A DNA stretch of 64,000 nt, from the NCBI RefSeq assembly GCF_004168285.1, contig NZ_SEWF01000015.1, positions 93,490 through 157,489 on the forward strand. Reading direction: 5' to 3'. A program made the position numbers and the translations under genes. The notes under the pieces were generated by a model. The model worked only from the letters and a program-made list of their open reading frames with translations, searched no databases and had not been told where the DNA came from. This document shows, piece after piece, positions 1 to 7,118 of this stretch; position 1 is the stretch's first letter; each line of letters begins with the position of its first letter. Origin of the DNA: Emticicia agri (lineage in GTDB: Bacteria; Bacteroidota; Bacteroidia; Cytophagales; Spirosomataceae).

Positions 1-1
1 T

Positions 2-694
2 ACCTACGACGGTAACTATGGGTATCCGATTGATGAAGCAGAAAAGATAAGTGCAAGAAAACTAAACTATTTAAAAAGACGCATTTCAGGCAGACTTGAA
101 CAACCGCTTGAGATTATACAATGCAACAGGCATGGATTTGTGATGGATACAGTGAAAGAAGTAATAGACGAATTCGGGGTTGATTTGATTGTGATGAGTA
201 GCGTGGGGGATACTCCATTGGGTGCGAATTATTTTGGGAGCATTGCTACCGACATGATAGACAATCTGAAAATACCGATGCTGATACTGCCGCCTAAATA
301 CAGACTAAGCTATATTGAAAATACCGTGATGGCTATTGATTTGAAAAAGCCGCTTGAGGTTGAAATGCTGGATACGGCAGCTTATTTTCTGAGAGACCTG
401 AATGCGATGGTTGATGTAGTATATATAGCCAGAACGACTGAAGAAGCAAATACTAAAGAGGTAAAAGAGGCAGGTTTAAGGGTAAGAGATTTGCTTAAAA
501 ATGTTCCTCATACTTTTCAGATACTGGTAGGAACCAATCAGGTTGCTGAAATAAATGGTTTTGTAAAGAAGCGTAAAGCACAATTGCTGATTACATTTCC
601 GAAACATCATACTTTTTTTGAGAGGGTGTTTTTGCAGGCGAATACCCGACGGTTGGTGTTTGATGCAGAAGTGCCAGTATTAGCTATTCAATAA
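2..694 (+). CDS. Universal stress protein (UspA family), 5' end outside window
   Basis: The reading frame is open from base 2, so the true start lies upstream of the window; the GTG/ATG at 140/143 are internal. About 230 residues are visible. They contain a UspA-like block (LIVMSSVGDTPLG...YFGS, then IPMLILPP), the nucleotide-binding/closing strand typical of the first Usp domain, followed by a second, degenerate Usp domain ending in VPVLAIQ. The layout matches the tandem-Usp protein at 5701. It precedes a small unknown gene by 21 nt and probably belongs to the same low-oxygen/respiratory island. The family binds ATP/AMP or acts as a stress signalling protein; the exact role is unknown. Confidence 0.85.
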   Translation, partial: TYDGNYGYPIDEAEKISARKLNYLKRRISGRLEQPLEIIQCNRHGFVMDTVKEVIDEFGVDLIVMSSVGDTPLGANYFGSIATDMIDNLKIPMLILPPKYRLSYIENTVMAIDLKKPLEVEMLDTAAYFLRDLNAMVDVVYIARTTEEANTKEVKEAGLRVRDLLKNVPHTFQILVGTNQVAEINGFVKKRKAQLLITFPKHHTFFERVFLQANTRRLVFDAEVPVLAIQ

Positions 695-715
695 ATTAAA
701 AAACTACGATTGCGT

Positions 716-1063
716 ATGAAAATTATTGTTGATAAAGATATGATTGTCAATCAGTTGGCAAGAATCTTTAATGAGCATTATCCATATCTTAGAATTGAGA
801 TTTATCATAACGGGAACGAGATAAGTACGGATTGTTTTCATACGCTGGAAGAGATTTCGAGTATGAAAAAACCTTCTGAATTTACCATTATTCCTACCAT
901 GACTATTGACCAGATTGAAGCCTTTTTCTGGGAAGAATTAGGGTTGCAGGTGGCAGTTTTCAGAAAAGTGGGTAATTCGTGGATACATACCTCATTTACC
1001 AACGACTGGACACTTGAACGGCAGAACCGCACAGGCAGGAATATTTTTGGGGCTATTGCGTGA
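716..1063 (+). CDS. Conserved hypothetical protein, 115 aa
   Basis: A small soluble protein starting MKIIVDKDMIVNQLARIFNE. I place the start at ATG 716; the TTG at 710 is also possible. There is no signal peptide or membrane segment. It is predicted mixed alpha/beta, with a central TIIPTMTIDQIEAFFWEELGLQVAVFRK stretch and a C-terminus rich in W/T/N. It follows the stress-protein gene by 21 nt and is probably cotranscribed. I do not recognise a family; the position between a Usp and the desaturase/cbb3 genes suggests a role in redox or oxygen adaptation, but nothing in the sequence shows one. Confidence 0.7.
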   Translation: MKIIVDKDMIVNQLARIFNEHYPYLRIEIYHNGNEISTDCFHTLEEISSMKKPSEFTIIPTMTIDQIEAFFWEELGLQVAVFRKVGNSWIHTSFTNDWTLERQNRTGRNIFGAIA

Positions 1064-1207
1064 GTGTTAAGGCGTTCATAGGGAGTTCAGTATTCCCATA
1101 TATTAGCTTACCCTCTTACTGATTAATAAAAATCCGGGAGTGATTCCGGATTTAATGGTTTTGTTAGGGATGATTTGTGCTTCAGACTTTACAATCTATT
1201 TCAAAAT

Positions 1208-1221
1208 ATGATAAATATCAG
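1208..1221. promoter_or_regulatory. FNR/CRP-type dyad upstream of desaturase-ccoIS
   Basis: The sequence atgataaatatcag contains TGAT-N4-ATCA, the core of the FNR box TTGAT-N4-ATCAA. Its centre (1214.5) lies 52.5 bp before the TAATTTTG element at 1267. Two other promoters in this region have the same arrangement (5608 and 7024). Confidence 0.55.
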
Positions 1222-1246
1222 TTTTTCAACTGGGGTTTAGTCATAC

Positions 1247-1274
1247 TTGCGCCATTGATTCAACTCTAATTTTG
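1247..1274 (+). promoter_or_regulatory. Bacteroidota-type promoter for desaturase-ccoIS
   Basis: TTG at 1247-1249, a 17-nt spacer and TAATTTTG at 1267-1274 match the -33 TTG / -7 TAnnTTTG consensus of Bacteroidota sigma-A promoters. The -7 element ends 25 nt before the ATG at 1299. Confidence 0.6.
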
Positions 1275-1298
1275 TGATTCAAATAACACACGTTCTGA

Positions 1299-2045
1299 AT
1301 GGCAATTCTGATTTTTTTTCTGGCTCACTGGTATTTATCCTTATTCTCACAAACATTCTTTTTGCACCGCTATGCCGCTCATCATATGTTTTCGATGTCA
1401 AAAGACTGGGAAAAGTTTTTTTACATACTTACTTATATCACGCAGGGTTCTTCTTTTTTAAGTCCTAAAGCCTACGGCATTATGCACCGTTTGCACCATG
1501 CCTATGCTGATACCGAAAAAGACTCTCATTCACCAAGTTATTCTGATAACCTGTTTCAGATGATGTGGAAAACCAAAGCATATTACAACGATATTCTGAA
1601 CGATAAAGCTGATATAGAACCTAAATTCAAGAAAAATGTACCCAACTGGATGTTTATTGAACGCCTGGGCGATGCGTGGGTTTCGAGAATTGGCTGGGGA
1701 GTGCTTTACACCCTGTTTTATATCTATTTTGCTACCAATCCTTGGGTATATCTGCTATTGCCCATTCATTACCTGATGGGCCCAGTGCATGGCGTAATCA
1801 TCAACTGGTTTGCGCATAAATACGGGTACACCAACTTTAAGGTAAACGACACCGCCAAAAACCTGCTTCCATTCGATTTTCTGATGATGGGAGAATCTTA
1901 TCACAACAATCACCACAAATTGGGCGGTAGGGCAAATTTCGGCATTAAGTGGCACGAGTTTGACCCTACGTACCCAATTATTTTATTGCTCAATAAACTA
2001 CACGTGATTAAACTCAAATTGAATAACGATTTGAATTACATGTAA
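1299..2045 (+). CDS. Acyl-CoA / fatty-acid desaturase
   Basis: Membrane di-iron fatty-acid desaturase of 248 aa, introducing a double bond (probably delta-9) into acyl chains using O2. All three histidine boxes are visible: HRYAAHH near residue 23, HRLHHAY near residue 65 and HNNHHK near residue 204. Hydrophobic helices lie between them. It is shorter than eukaryotic stearoyl-CoA desaturases but normal for the bacterial OLE1-like family. It starts 25 nt after a promoter and is followed 19 nt later by ccoI, so an O2-consuming desaturase is probably cotranscribed with oxidase assembly genes. An upstream FNR-like dyad suggests oxygen-dependent expression. Confidence 0.92.
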   Translation: MAILIFFLAHWYLSLFSQTFFLHRYAAHHMFSMSKDWEKFFYILTYITQGSSFLSPKAYGIMHRLHHAYADTEKDSHSPSYSDNLFQMMWKTKAYYNDILNDKADIEPKFKKNVPNWMFIERLGDAWVSRIGWGVLYTLFYIYFATNPWVYLLLPIHYLMGPVHGVIINWFAHKYGYTNFKVNDTAKNLLPFDFLMMGESYHNNHHKLGGRANFGIKWHEFDPTYPIILLLNKLHVIKLKLNNDLNYM

Positions 2046-2064
2046 TCTGCTAAACCTTACAGTT

Positions 2065-4473
2065 ATGACACTGAATGAAACCAAAATAGCGTGTTACCAT
2101 TGCGGTGATGATTGTACAGGCAACCCGATTGTGCTGGAAGACAAACACTTCTGTTGTCATGGCTGTAAGACTGTTTACGAGATTCTGCAGGATAACAATC
2201 TTTGTTCGTATTACGACCTGAATCAACACGCAGGTGTCAGCCTGAAATCGGCTAATTTTAATGGCAAGTTTGATTACCTGACTGATGAAAAAATACAGGC
2301 GCAATTATTAGATTTTCAGAGTAAGACCATTCATAAAGTTACGCTGTTTATTCCGGCTATTCATTGTAGTTCGTGCGTATGGTTGCTCGAAAACTTTCAT
2401 AAGATTCAGGTAGGCATCTTTACTGCAAGGCTTAATTTTCTGAGAAAAGAATTATCGTTAAGCTACGACCCATCGAAAGTAAACTTGCAAACCATTGTAG
2501 AGCTATTAGCTACGCTGGGTTATGAGCCATTAATCAATCTGCAAAGTGCCGAGCATGCGCCTAAGCAGAATAAAGTGCAAAGACGCCTGATTTTGCAGAT
2601 TGGGGTAGTAGGGTTTTGTATGGGTAATGTAATGCTGCTGAGTTTCCCTGAGTACTTTAAATTAGACCTGAATACGATAACAGACGCTACGTATCAAGGC
2701 TTTTTCTTGTATCTCAATTTTTTGCTATCGCTGCCTGTTTTCTTTTTCGGGGCTTCCGATTATCTGAAAGGTGCCATCATATCAATTAAAGAGAATGTAC
2801 GCAAGAAAACAAATGTACTAAGTGTGGATATTCCGATTGCTTTAGGCATTTCTGCTTTATTTGTCAGGAGTACTTTTGAAACCTTTGTGAATCATTCGGC
2901 GGGCTATTGGGATAGTCTGGCAGGATTGGTGTTTTTTTTACTAACCGGAAAATGGGTACAACAGGTTACTTACAATTACCTGTCGTTTGAGCGAAATTAT
3001 AAATCTTATTTCCCGCTGGCAGTAAAAGTAAACGACGGCTACAAAAATGTATCAGCCTTACAAAAGGGAGATATAATAGCTATTCACCACCAGGAATTAA
3101 TTCCGGCTGATTCGCTTTTGTTATCAGAGAGAGCCTATATTGATTATAGCTTCGTAACGGGAGAGTCGGAGCCGATTAAGAAAGAAAAAGGAGAATTAAT
3201 TTATGCAGGTGGCAGACTGATTGGCGAAAAAGTGAATTTAGCTGTGCAGAAAAAAGTCTCACAAAGCTACCTGACTGAATTATGGAACAATGATGCCTTT
3301 AAGAAAGAAAAGAAAACCCCGGCCATAGACCTTGCCAATGCTTTCAGCAAATATTTTACTTATATCACATTAGCCATTGCGCTGGTAACAGGTATTTACT
3401 GGCATTTTGTTGAACCCGCTTTGGTCTGGACAAGCGTAACGGCTGTGCTGATGGTGGCCTGCCCTTGTGCGCTTACCCTTTCGTTGCCTTTTACGATGAA
3501 TACGACGATGGGATTTTTTGGCAGAAATAAATTTTTTGTGAAAAATCAGAATGTGATTCAGTCAATGACTGAAATAAATGCCATTGTATTTGATAAAACA
3601 GGCACACTTACTGAAAACAAAAACGGGTACCTGCATTTTGAAAACGGGAAACTAAGCGAACAGGAAAAACAGCAAATCAGTGCTTTAGCAGCCCAATCAG
3701 TGCACCCGTTAAGCAAAATGATTCATCAGTATCTGGTGGGGGTTGGTAAGGCGACTGTCAGTTATTTTAATGAGATAAAAGGCATGGGTATTGAAGGAAT
3801 AGTAGAGGGCGGCCTTATCAGGCTTGGGAATACTGAATTTATCGGATTGACAAACGGAAGGGTAGAGGCAAGTCAGGTACATGTTGAGATTAACCATGAA
3901 TACAGAGGCTATTTTACTATAAAATCAGCCTACAGAAAAAACTGGAAAGAGGTATTGAAACAATTACAGGCCAATTTCAGAATGGCTTTGGTTTCAGGAG
4001 ATAATGCAGAAGAAAAAGAAAACCTGAACCCCTATTTTGACAAGAACCGATTATTGTTTAACCAAAAACCACAGGATAAACTGGATTTTATCAGGAAAGA
4101 ACAGCAAGCAGGTTATCGGGTATTGATGATAGGTGATGGATTGAACGATGCCGGAGCATTGCGGCAAAGTAATGTAGGCATTGCCCTAAGCGAAGACGTA
4201 CAGGCATTTTCTCCGGCTTGTGATGCCATCTTAGATGCCTCAAACTTTGCCCGGTTGACTGATTTTCTACAATTCAGTAAAACGGCATTGGGCATCGTAA
4301 AAGCCAGTTTCTTGCTATCGTTAGTATATAATTTCATAGGCATTGGGTGGGCTGTATCCGGGCAGTTATCTCCGGTAATGGCCGCTATTTTTATGCCTTT
4401 AAGTTCGTTGTCAGTCGTGTTATTTGCAGTAGGTATGACCTACCTTTTTGCCAGACTCAAAAAATTGATATAG
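2065..4473 (+). CDS. ccoI: Copper-translocating P-type ATPase for cbb3 oxidase assembly
   Basis: P1B-type ATPase of 802 aa that exports Cu(I) for insertion into cbb3 oxidase. The N-terminus has a cysteine-rich metal-binding segment (CYHCGDDC, residues 10-17; FCCHGC, 29-34) typical of CcoI/FixI, then an HMA-like domain with CSSC at 101-104. The transport motif CPC is at 466-468, the phosphorylation motif DKTGT begins at D510, and the GDGxND hinge is present as GDGLNDAGAL. Eight membrane segments are expected. The stop is 2 nt before ccoS, and the structural oxidase genes lie 2.6 kb downstream, supporting the CcoI assignment over a general CopA. Confidence 0.93.
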   Translation: MTLNETKIACYHCGDDCTGNPIVLEDKHFCCHGCKTVYEILQDNNLCSYYDLNQHAGVSLKSANFNGKFDYLTDEKIQAQLLDFQSKTIHKVTLFIPAIHCSSCVWLLENFHKIQVGIFTARLNFLRKELSLSYDPSKVNLQTIVELLATLGYEPLINLQSAEHAPKQNKVQRRLILQIGVVGFCMGNVMLLSFPEYFKLDLNTITDATYQGFFLYLNFLLSLPVFFFGASDYLKGAIISIKENVRKKTNVLSVDIPIALGISALFVRSTFETFVNHSAGYWDSLAGLVFFLLTGKWVQQVTYNYLSFERNYKSYFPLAVKVNDGYKNVSALQKGDIIAIHHQELIPADSLLLSERAYIDYSFVTGESEPIKKEKGELIYAGGRLIGEKVNLAVQKKVSQSYLTELWNNDAFKKEKKTPAIDLANAFSKYFTYITLAIALVTGIYWHFVEPALVWTSVTAVLMVACPCALTLSLPFTMNTTMGFFGRNKFFVKNQNVIQSMTEINAIVFDKTGTLTENKNGYLHFENGKLSEQEKQQISALAAQSVHPLSKMIHQYLVGVGKATVSYFNEIKGMGIEGIVEGGLIRLGNTEFIGLTNGRVEASQVHVEINHEYRGYFTIKSAYRKNWKEVLKQLQANFRMALVSGDNAEEKENLNPYFDKNRLLFNQKPQDKLDFIRKEQQAGYRVLMIGDGLNDAGALRQSNVGIALSEDVQAFSPACDAILDASNFARLTDFLQFSKTALGIVKASFLLSLVYNFIGIGWAVSGQLSPVMAAIFMPLSSLSVVLFAVGMTYLFARLKKLI

Positions 4474-4475
4474 CT

Positions 4476-4643
4476 ATGGCAGTCATTATATTTTTGGTAA
4501 TAGCCGCATTACTGGTAGCCGGAGGTTTTCTGATGTCTTTTTTCTGGGCTACCAACGATGGACAGTTTGATGATACCTATACACCATCAGTCAGAATTTT
4601 GTTTGACGATGAAAAACCTGCTGAAAATCATAAGCCTTTATGA
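4476..4643 (+). CDS. ccoS: cbb3-type oxidase assembly protein CcoS
   Basis: A 55-aa single-span membrane protein, MAVIIFLVIAALLVAGGFLM followed by SFFWATNDGQFDDTYTPSVRILFDDE. The pattern of one N-terminal helix, then W..xxGQFDDxxxPxxRIL(F/L), is the CcoS signature. CcoS is needed for cofactor insertion into the oxidase. The start at 4476 is 2 nt after the ccoI stop, indicating translational coupling. A longer in-frame start further upstream (4347) lies inside ccoI and is not needed. Confidence 0.93.
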   Translation: MAVIIFLVIAALLVAGGFLMSFFWATNDGQFDDTYTPSVRILFDDEKPAENHKPL

Positions 4644-4704
4644 GTTGAGACAGGTTTTAGAAGAGCTGTGTGATTTAGCTTTGTTCATTCAATCAATCTT
4701 TTGT

Positions 4705-5532
4705 ATGAAACCGAAATTACACAAGAACCTCTATAACTATGTTCAGAAATCTATCTTGTTTGTACTCGAATCGGGGGCAGTAGCAGGTGTTATTCTGTTA
4801 ATTATCTTTTTGCTTATTGCCAGAAACTGTGGTGCACAGGTAGATTTTTCAAAAATTCCGGCGAATGAAAAGTTTATCAATAACAGAACCCTGATTACGG
4901 TCAGGAATGTAACGCTGGTGCAGCGAGATGAAGAATTAGACTGTACCTGGAAAACGGCTCATGCACAAATAAGTGGCATGTTGGATACGAAAACACAGGA
5001 TTTTCTGAATGATTGGCTGTCGGGCATGACCTATTTTGGTAACTGTGAAGGAGACAAAGAATGTTACGATTTTCAATTCTATCATTATTACTACAAAGCC
5101 ACCAGAGTAACACATCTGCAAAACGATTTATTAGGTTTTTATTTGCATGAGGGCAATTGTAAAGATGAAAAGACTTACTGTCTGGAAAATCAGGACTGGG
5201 AAATATATGATTTAAGAGAGAAACGATTTTTGCAGGAGGGTGATATTATTCGGCAGGATGAAAAAGCCCTGGCAAACTTCTTTTCCATGATTGAAAAGAA
5301 AGTAACCAGACAAAAACTGAATCTGGTGAACGACTGGAAAGCCTATACACGTCAGTTTGGTTTAACTAACAATCATCTGATAGTATATCTGAACAACGAT
5401 ATACTCAACAGTAGTAAAGGTATGGTATTAAGATTTAGCATAGATGAAGTAGAAAACCTGCTTGCCCCTTGTTTTGCTAACAGACTAAAGAACAGGAAAT
5501 GTGAAGCGTTTCCTGTTATAGGGCATCATTGA
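4705..5532 (+). CDS. Hypothetical membrane-anchored protein, 275 aa
   Basis: Start placed at ATG 4705 (MKPKLHKNLYNYVQKS); the in-frame ATG at 4558 lies inside ccoS and is unlikely. One strong N-terminal membrane helix (VAGVILLIIFLLIA, about residues 22-36) is followed by an extracytoplasmic domain with about eight cysteines, including DCTW, GNCEGDKECYDF, GNCKDEKTYC and APC. These could form disulfides. I do not recognise the family. It follows ccoS by 61 nt on the same strand and is closed by a strong terminator at 5581. Linkage to ccoI-ccoS suggests an accessory envelope role in cbb3 maturation, but this is only context. Confidence 0.75.
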   Translation: MKPKLHKNLYNYVQKSILFVLESGAVAGVILLIIFLLIARNCGAQVDFSKIPANEKFINNRTLITVRNVTLVQRDEELDCTWKTAHAQISGMLDTKTQDFLNDWLSGMTYFGNCEGDKECYDFQFYHYYYKATRVTHLQNDLLGFYLHEGNCKDEKTYCLENQDWEIYDLREKRFLQEGDIIRQDEKALANFFSMIEKKVTRQKLNLVNDWKAYTRQFGLTNNHLIVYLNNDILNSSKGMVLRFSIDEVENLLAPCFANRLKNRKCEAFPVIGHH

Positions 5533-5580
5533 AAAAATAGCGTTTCTCAGGTACAATTTTTAGGTTCGTAAAATGAAAAA

Positions 5581-5606
5581 AGACGGGTATTACCTGTCTT
5601 TTTTTT
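5581..5606 (+). terminator. Rho-independent terminator after the ccoIS operon
   Basis: The stem agacgggta / tacctgtct (9 bp with one G-T pair, 2-nt loop) is followed directly by a long T run. It lies 49 nt after the stop of the preceding gene and separates the desaturase-ccoIS operon from the next promoter. Confidence 0.8.
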
Positions 5607-5607
5607 T

Positions 5608-5621
5608 CTGATATATATCAT
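5608..5621. promoter_or_regulatory. FNR/CRP-type dyad upstream of the second stress protein
   Basis: ctgatatatatcat contains TGAT-N4-ATCA. Its centre (5614.5) is 51.5 bp before the TAGATTTG element at 5666, the same geometry as at 1208 and 7024. Confidence 0.5.
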
Positions 5622-5646
5622 ATCTACAGGTATTTCTGCTCATAAA

Positions 5647-5673
5647 TTGCTTTTAGTACCTGTTTTAGATTTG
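5647..5673 (+). promoter_or_regulatory. Promoter of universal stress protein gene
   Basis: TTG (5647-5649), a 16-nt spacer and TAGATTTG (5666-5673) match the Bacteroidota promoter consensus. This places transcription start near 5680 and rules out the in-frame upstream start codon at 5647. Confidence 0.6.
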
Positions 5674-5700
5674 TTCTATCAAATTAAACGAAATGCTCTC

Positions 5701-6564
5701 ATGAAAAAGATACTTCTTACAACCGACTTTTCAAAGGCTTCAGACAATGCTATTCAATATGCACTCAGTTTATTCGGCGATACCCCTTGCGAATTTACTC
5801 TGATGCACGCTTATGATACTTTTCCGGCAGGTGGTTCTCCTGAAATTGCTTATGCCCTGATAGATGAAATGTTTAAAGCTGCTAAAAAAGAGATAGCTGT
5901 ATATCTTGAAGCAATAAAAGAACTGGATACCCGAAAGATTCATACTTTCAAAACAGAACTGGTGTCGGGTTCTCCGGCAAGTGCGATTCAGATTCTCAAT
6001 CAAAGTCATAATTATGATTTTGTCATTGTTGGAGCCACAGGCAAAGGCAATGATATATATTTTGGTAGTACAGCTACTGATGTGGTAAGAAACGTAGCGG
6101 TTAATTCGCTCATTGTGCCGGTTAAAGCAGAAGTACAACCCATTAAAAACGTAGTGCTTGCGGTTGATTACCAGCCTGTAAGCTCTTTTGATGAATTTGC
6201 GTCATTAAAGGCACTGATAGCAGAAAAGAACGCCACGCTTACTTTATTAACCGTATTAAAAGAAGGGCAGTCTTCTACCGAATTAGATGGCTTGATGAAG
6301 TTTGAATACCACGATTATTTTAAAGAAGTCAGTATCATTGATTATCAGACTCACGCCGATAGCGTTGAAGAAGGAATTGTGAACTATTTAATTGCTCATG
6401 AAGCTGATATGCTGGTAATGATTACACGCCATCATTCATTTTTCGATGTACTTTTTAACCGCTCAGTTACACGCAGGTTTGCCTTCAATCCTGTTATTCC
6501 TTTACTGAGTATTTATGAAGATGTGCATGCAGCAGTGCCTGACAACGAATTGGTTACTTTTTAA
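5701..6564 (+). CDS. Universal stress protein, tandem Usp domains
   Basis: A 287-aa cytoplasmic protein beginning MKKILLTTDFSKASDNAIQYAL, the classic first strand of a Usp domain. The first domain ends with a glycine-rich nucleotide-binding loop GATGKG...YFGS (residues 111-123). The second Usp domain (NVVLAVDY... to PLLSIYE) lacks an obvious loop of that kind, as is common in tandem Usps. ATG 5701 is used because the upstream in-frame codon lies within the promoter. The FNR-like dyad and the position next to cbb3 genes suggest induction at low oxygen. It is followed by a small coiled-coil gene. Confidence 0.88.
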   Translation: MKKILLTTDFSKASDNAIQYALSLFGDTPCEFTLMHAYDTFPAGGSPEIAYALIDEMFKAAKKEIAVYLEAIKELDTRKIHTFKTELVSGSPASAIQILNQSHNYDFVIVGATGKGNDIYFGSTATDVVRNVAVNSLIVPVKAEVQPIKNVVLAVDYQPVSSFDEFASLKALIAEKNATLTLLTVLKEGQSSTELDGLMKFEYHDYFKEVSIIDYQTHADSVEEGIVNYLIAHEADMLVMITRHHSFFDVLFNRSVTRRFAFNPVIPLLSIYEDVHAAVPDNELVTF

Positions 6565-6601
6565 TGAATTAAAGACATTTATCATCTATTATTTAACAGT
6601 C

Positions 6602-6994
6602 ATGAATAAGTATTTTCAATTGAATCATACCCATTTTCAGTATCGGATATGGCGTAATGAATTGGAGTTAATGAAATTAGAGACTGATTTTTTCCTGAGT
6701 ATAACTGAGGAAATCAGCAGGCTTGAAGGTACTGATAGAGAAGTAAAGCAAAACTGGTTTATCAATCAGTTTCATCACTTTCAACGCCTGATTAAACAGA
6801 TACAGGGCGAATTAGGCAGGGTTGAGCAAGAACTGGCCGAGGGTGTAAAAGAGGAAAAAATTTTGAATAAAGAGCAAAAACTTGACTACCAGTACCTGAA
6901 AGATGAAATGGACTATTTTGAGCAGGATTACCGGATTGTAAAAGCTAAGTTCAGGGACTTTATTGCCAACTCTGAAACTATAAGTACAGAATAG
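6602..6994 (+). CDS. Hypothetical coiled-coil protein, 130 aa
   Basis: Start placed at ATG 6602 (MNKYFQLNHTHFQYRIWRNELELMKLE); the longer frame begins inside the upstream gene. The protein is highly charged and almost entirely helical, with heptad-like stretches such as FQRLIKQIQGELGRVEQELAEG. It has no signal peptide. It sits 37 nt after the stress-protein gene, probably in one transcript, and just before the ccoNO promoter. I know no function; comparable short helical proteins accompany stress-protein genes in related genomes only as hypotheticals. Confidence 0.7.
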   Translation: MNKYFQLNHTHFQYRIWRNELELMKLETDFFLSITEEISRLEGTDREVKQNWFINQFHHFQRLIKQIQGELGRVEQELAEGVKEEKILNKEQKLDYQYLKDEMDYFEQDYRIVKAKFRDFIANSETISTE

Positions 6995-7023
6995 AGAAAA
7001 CCCAATATCCGAATCAGAAATTA

Positions 7024-7035
7024 TGATGAATCTCA
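7024..7035. promoter_or_regulatory. FNR/CRP-type half-degenerate dyad upstream of ccoNO
   Basis: TGAT-gaat-CTCA matches TGAT-N4-ATCA with one mismatch. The centre (7029.5) lies 51.5 bp before the TAATTTTG element at 7081, matching the geometry of the sites at 1208 and 5608. Confidence 0.45.
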
Positions 7036-7061
7036 TATTTCCATCAAATGATAGTCATGTT

Positions 7062-7088
7062 TTGTGCATCTGACCGACCCTAATTTTG
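7062..7088 (+). promoter_or_regulatory. Promoter of the cbb3 oxidase operon
   Basis: TTG (7062-7064, as TTTTG), a 16-nt spacer and an exact TAATTTTG (7081-7088) match the Bacteroidota -33/-7 consensus. It lies 31 nt before the ccoNO start codon. Confidence 0.6.
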
Positions 7089-7118
7089 CTCCATCAAAGT
7101 TTTTAAACAGATTTATCT

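Noticed and set aside
2050..2304. Minus-strand frame opposite ccoI, and similar opposite-strand frames within large genes
   Set aside because: They lie fully inside well-supported genes, show no family similarity and have codon patterns of shadow frames.
4558..4704. In-frame upstream start for the cysteine-rich protein
   Set aside because: This extension lies over the ccoS gene in another frame and adds no domain; ATG 4705 follows directly with the membrane helix.
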